Source of the DNA: Deltaproteobacteria bacterium
GTDB taxonomy: Bacteria > Desulfobacterota > Anaeroferrophillalia > Anaeroferrophillales > Tharpellaceae
DNA: 42,236 nt
Direction: 5' to 3'
NCBI GenBank assembly: GCA_030633185.1
Contig: DAOVTG010000002.1
Coordinates: forward strand, 1-42,236
Shown: piece by piece, positions 39,566-42,236 of the stretch
How positions within the stretch are numbered: position 1 is the first letter of the stretch
Layout of the letters: every line of letters starts with the position of its first letter
The notes under the pieces: generated by a model
The model's database searches: none
What the model was told of the DNA's origin: nothing
The model's input: the letters and a program-made list of their open reading frames with translations, nothing else
Position numbers and translations under genes: made by a program

Positions 39566-40264
39566 ATGGTTAAAAATAGGGAAAAACCTGAGATTTCCGA
39601 TCAAATCGGTCATCGACAGCGATTAAAGGCGCGTTTTGCCAGGCAGGGGTTGAACGGTTGGCCTGACTATGAGATTCTTGAACTGCTTTTAGGGTACGCT
39701 ATTCCCCGGCGTGATGTAAAACCTTTAGCGAAAGAGTTACTGCGGAATTTTGAGACCATAAAAAGGGTTCTTGATGCGCCTTCGGAACGTTTGCAGGAGA
39801 TTGCCGGGATGGGTTCGCAAAGCGCCCAATTCCTCAAGTTATGTCGGGAACTTCTGGTTCTTTATCTTGAGGTTCCTGATCGTCAACGCCAAATCGTAAC
39901 TTCACCGGAGCAGATCGGTGAAATCTGTCGAGCCCGTCTTGAAGGGCTTGCTGAAGAGCAGTTTCTGGTGCTTTTTCTCGACAACCGTCATCGTCTGATC
40001 GCCAGTGAAGTAATTCATCGGGGCACGGTGGATATGAGTGTGGTCTATCCGCGTGAAGTTTTAAGCCGGGCTTTACTGCATCGGGCGGCCGCTATACTGG
40101 TTGCCCATAATCATCCCGGTGGCAGTCTGACCCCATCGGCCGATGATCTCAAGATTACCCAAGAGCTGAAAAGCGCTGCCGCCACCCTCGGCATTCGTCT
40201 GCTTGACCACTTGATTGTTGCCGGTTGTCAGGTGGTTAGCTTGAAAGAATCAGGAAACTTGTAA
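39566..40264 (+). CDS. radC: RadC family JAMM-domain protein
   Basis: A 232-residue RadC protein: helix-hairpin-helix head with PDYEILELLLGYAIPRRDVKPLA (in part) and LQEIAGMGSQSA, then a JAMM metalloprotease-like domain with FLVLFLDNRHRLIASEVIHRGTVD (in part) and the zinc motif HNHPGGSLTPSADD. RadC was once linked to DNA repair; its true role is unknown. It ends six bases before lptF. A second protein with a JAMM motif starts 1.4 kb further on. Confidence 0.95.
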   Translation: MVKNREKPEISDQIGHRQRLKARFARQGLNGWPDYEILELLLGYAIPRRDVKPLAKELLRNFETIKRVLDAPSERLQEIAGMGSQSAQFLKLCRELLVLYLEVPDRQRQIVTSPEQIGEICRARLEGLAEEQFLVLFLDNRHRLIASEVIHRGTVDMSVVYPREVLSRALLHRAAAILVAHNHPGGSLTPSADDLKITQELKSAAATLGIRLLDHLIVAGCQVVSLKESGNL

Positions 40265-40270
40265 AAAACT

Positions 40271-41452
40271 ATGTCAATTATTAATCGTTATCTGCAGCGG
40301 GAGATTTTACTCCCTTTTTTTTATGTCCTGGTGGTTTTGGTTTTTATCCTTCTAATGGGACAACTTTTCAAAATCGTCAATATGGTGGTTTCCGAAGGGG
40401 TGCGGCTCTGGGATGTAATCCGTTTGGTCTCGGCCCTGATTCCTCAGATTATGACCATGGCTCTGCCGATCTCTTTCTTTTTTGCAGTTTTAGTTAGCTT
40501 GGGCCGTATGGTCGGTGATGGAGAGGTTGTGGCTTTAAAAGCGGCCGGGGTCTCTCCTTATACCATGCTTAAGCCGGTCTTACAGCTTGCCGTGGCCTGT
40601 ACGATTGTCACCTTGCTGGTGAGTGCTTGGCTGGCTCCCTGGGGGATGCGCCAGGTACGCCAGGTGACCTTTGATATCCTTAAGGAGAAAGTGACCTTGG
40701 CATTGCGCTCCCAAACTCTCAATCTGGCGTTCCCGGGTATGGCCATCTATATGGGTGAGATTGATCGGGAAAATGGTCGGGTGGAGGATGTTTTTATTGA
40801 AGATCGCCGGCATGGAGAGCATCCCCAGACGATTACGGCCATAGCCGGGGTGATTGTTGGTGATCGCGACTCTTCGACCCTGTTGTTACAGCTTGAGGAG
40901 GGGACGATTCATGAATATGATCCGCAGGAGGAGAGTTACCGGGTGACCGATTTCTCTCAATATCGTATTAATTTTGATATTTCAGATCTGTTAGGTGAAG
41001 AGGGCCGGGTAAAACTCAACAACAAGGCTTTGCCAAACTCCGCCCTTTTGCGCAAGATTGCTCTTAAAAAGAGCCGGGGGAAAAATCCGACCCGAGCCCG
41101 GGCGACCCTTTACAAACGCTTTACCCAGCCCTTTTCCTGTCTCGCATTTGCTTTGTTGGGCCTGGCTCTGGCCTTGGTGCCAGTGCGTAGCGGAGCCCGT
41201 TTCCAAGGGTTTGTTTTCGGTTTAGTCTTTCTTTTGGCCTACTACTTGACCGGCATGGTAAGCGAGTATTTGGCTGAATGGCAGCCGTCACTGAGTCTCT
41301 TTTTTTTCTGGTTGCCGAATCTTATCTTTTTGTTGTTGGGAATTTTGTTGTTGACTATGAAACAGCGTGAAGTCGAGCTCTCTTTTGTCGAATCCGGGAA
41401 CCGGACTTTCACAATGCTGAAGGATCGCTGTTCTCTTATAGGCAAGAAATGA
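40271..41452 (+). CDS. lptF: LPS export permease LptF (YjgP/YjgQ family)
   Basis: LptF with LptG forms the membrane part of the LptB2FG ABC transporter that pulls LPS from the inner membrane. The 393-residue protein has six predicted membrane segments: three in the first 120 residues (for example LLPFFYVLVVLVFILLMGQLF) and three near the C-terminus (LAFALLGLALALVPV, GFVFGLVFLLAYYLTGM, LFFFWLPNLIFLLLGILLL; first quoted in part), flanking a periplasmic jellyroll region (about 130-270). The N-terminal YLQREILLPF and GRMVGDGEVVALKAAGVSP are typical. It could be LptG instead, but the opening favours LptF. No second permease follows. Confidence 0.88.
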   Translation: MSIINRYLQREILLPFFYVLVVLVFILLMGQLFKIVNMVVSEGVRLWDVIRLVSALIPQIMTMALPISFFFAVLVSLGRMVGDGEVVALKAAGVSPYTMLKPVLQLAVACTIVTLLVSAWLAPWGMRQVRQVTFDILKEKVTLALRSQTLNLAFPGMAIYMGEIDRENGRVEDVFIEDRRHGEHPQTITAIAGVIVGDRDSSTLLLQLEEGTIHEYDPQEESYRVTDFSQYRINFDISDLLGEEGRVKLNNKALPNSALLRKIALKKSRGKNPTRARATLYKRFTQPFSCLAFALLGLALALVPVRSGARFQGFVFGLVFLLAYYLTGMVSEYLAEWQPSLSLFFFWLPNLIFLLLGILLLTMKQREVELSFVESGNRTFTMLKDRCSLIGKK

Positions 41453-41500
41453 CCCTGCCCCGGAGATTTGGTAAAAATCATTTACCTCTTGTTCGTTTTG

Positions 41501-41624
41501 TCTCGGTTGGGGTCATTTCTTGACACTTGGCGGCCGTAAGATTCGCGCAAAACCAAAGTTTTAACCCGCCATTTGTCAAGATGTGACCCCGTTAGTGAGG
41601 GCGAAGCAAAGTTTAACGTTACCC
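41501..41624. repeat. 124-bp palindromic intergenic repeat, copy 2
   Basis: Gap-free partner of 37561-37684 in the same orientation, with about 11 differences. It has the same GGGGTCA...TGACCCC arms and GTGAGGGCGAAGCAAA tail. It fills most of the 205-bp gap between lptF and the helicase gene; the flanks outside the copies are unrelated, so the unit's limits are roughly as given. Confidence 0.8.
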
Positions 41625-41657
41625 ACTTTAACTTAAAGCAAAAAAGTTTTGACCATT

Positions 41658-42236
41658 ATGACTCAATCACCTGATCTGCCGTTGGTTGAAGAGACCTGCG
41701 GCCGGAAGGCGGGCCGTTATCTGCATCCTGATGTCGTAACCTATATGGCTCAAGAGATTGTTGCGGCCGGCGGCAACGAAGTCTTTTTTCGAGGTCGTTG
41801 TGAGGCGGCCAAGGTGGTTCAGGCAAAGGTTCTGGCGCGCGGCAATCAGAGTATGACACCGGCCCTTTCAAGGCAGGTTAAAGCCGGTGAGGTAGTTATT
41901 CATAATCATCCTTCCGGAAATCTTACACCTTCAGATGCCGATTTGCGGGTGGCATCACTCTTAGGTTCCGAAGATATTGCCTTTCTCATTGTCGATAATC
42001 TGGTGGACATGGTTTACGCCGTGGTCGAACCGGTTGAGGTGGTGGCCGTTGAACCTTTGCCCCCGGATTTGGTTGATAAATATTTTTTTCCGGCCGGGGC
42101 TTTGGCCAAAGCCCTGCCCAGTTTTGAATTCAGATCGGAACAAGCCGATCTGGCCCGGGCTGTGGTTGAAGCTTTCAACCGGGAGAGTTTTCTTTTGGCC
42201 GAGGCCGGTACCGGGGTCGGGAAGAGCCTCGCCTAT
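41658..42236 (+). CDS. DinG-type helicase with N-terminal JAMM domain (runs off the right edge)
   Basis: The first 193 residues are visible. Residues 35-130 form a JAMM/MPN-like domain: glutamate in GGNEVFFRG (about 41) and the zinc motif IHNHPSGNLTPSDAD with histidines near 82 and 84 and aspartate near 94, all the residues expected for an active metal site. After a linker, the sequence FRSEQADLARAVVEAFNRE and then LLAEAGTGVGKSLAY is the Q-motif-like region and Walker A (about 184-190) of an XPD/DinG superfamily-2 helicase. The remainder is outside the window. DinG unwinds R-loops and D-loops; the role of the fused JAMM domain is unknown. No strong ribosome binding site is seen. Confidence 0.8.
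   Translation, partial: MTQSPDLPLVEETCGRKAGRYLHPDVVTYMAQEIVAAGGNEVFFRGRCEAAKVVQAKVLARGNQSMTPALSRQVKAGEVVIHNHPSGNLTPSDADLRVASLLGSEDIAFLIVDNLVDMVYAVVEPVEVVAVEPLPPDLVDKYFFPAGALAKALPSFEFRSEQADLARAVVEAFNRESFLLAEAGTGVGKSLAY

Noticed and set aside
1..42236. tRNA, rRNA, CRISPR array, prophage or insertion sequence with transposase
   Set aside because: None was seen on either strand; repeats present are palindromic intergenic elements and not regularly spaced.

Overview
The window reads as ordinary chromosomal DNA from an anaerobic Gram-negative bacterium of the Desulfobacterota/Desulfuromonadota (classical deltaproteobacterial) kind. The reasons are gene content and order: a futalosine-pathway menaquinone gene (mqnA), heptose and LPS transport genes (gmhA, lapB, lptF), a CooC-type nickel ATPase, Rex, a multihaem c-type cytochrome, and the blocks M23 peptidase-secA-argJ and proB-proA-nadD-rsfS-rlmH-gpmI, which I recall from Geobacter-like genomes. 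Coding density is high and genes sit in short operons. I saw no tRNA, rRNA, CRISPR, prophage or intact transposase gene.

Layout. 1-5393 is mostly minus strand: mqnA, gmhA, a deoxyhypusine-synthase-like protein, proC and the start of nadA form one leftward operon, and pcnB stands alone. 5533-9073 is a rightward signalling trio: GGDEF, PAS histidine kinase, GGDEF. 9070-13644 is a leftward operon: FapA-like DUF342 protein, nadK, recN, and an argA-like acetyltransferase. 13778-20381 runs rightward: M23 peptidase, secA, argJ and, behind its own promoter and terminator, an acyl-CoA synthetase. 20579-21913 (minus) encodes a secreted metallophosphatase-like tetrahaem cytochrome. 22185-37556 runs mainly rightward: uvrA, then divergent rex, then proBA-nadD-rsfS-rlmH-lapB-gpmI-comF-asmA-like and a small zinc-ribbon protein. 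37700-42236 holds cooC (minus), a MazF-type toxin-antitoxin pair, radC, lptF and the start of a JAMM-DinG helicase fusion.

Main discovery. The cytochrome gene at 20579-21913 is interrupted at codon 48 by an in-frame TGA that is best read as selenocysteine. The reading frame, a signal peptide and a ribosome binding site continue upstream of the TGA. The TGA falls in a CGC-like motif (written CGU here) followed by GGLAR. Immediately downstream is a 7-bp GC stem with a GGUCUG loop 19-24 nt after the UGA, the place where the same GGUCUG lies in the E. coli fdhF SECIS as I recall it. A normal gene call would lose the first third of this protein.

Second theme. The intergenic spaces are rich in palindromic repeats of several types: a 283-bp element with long inverted arms, a perfect 60-nt palindrome directly after a terminator, a 128-bp palindrome abutting uvrA, two 124-bp copies 3.9 kb apart, and diverged relatives sharing GGGGTCA/GGGGACA stems and a GCGAAGC tail. 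They resemble REP/MITE-type elements; no mobilising gene is in the window.
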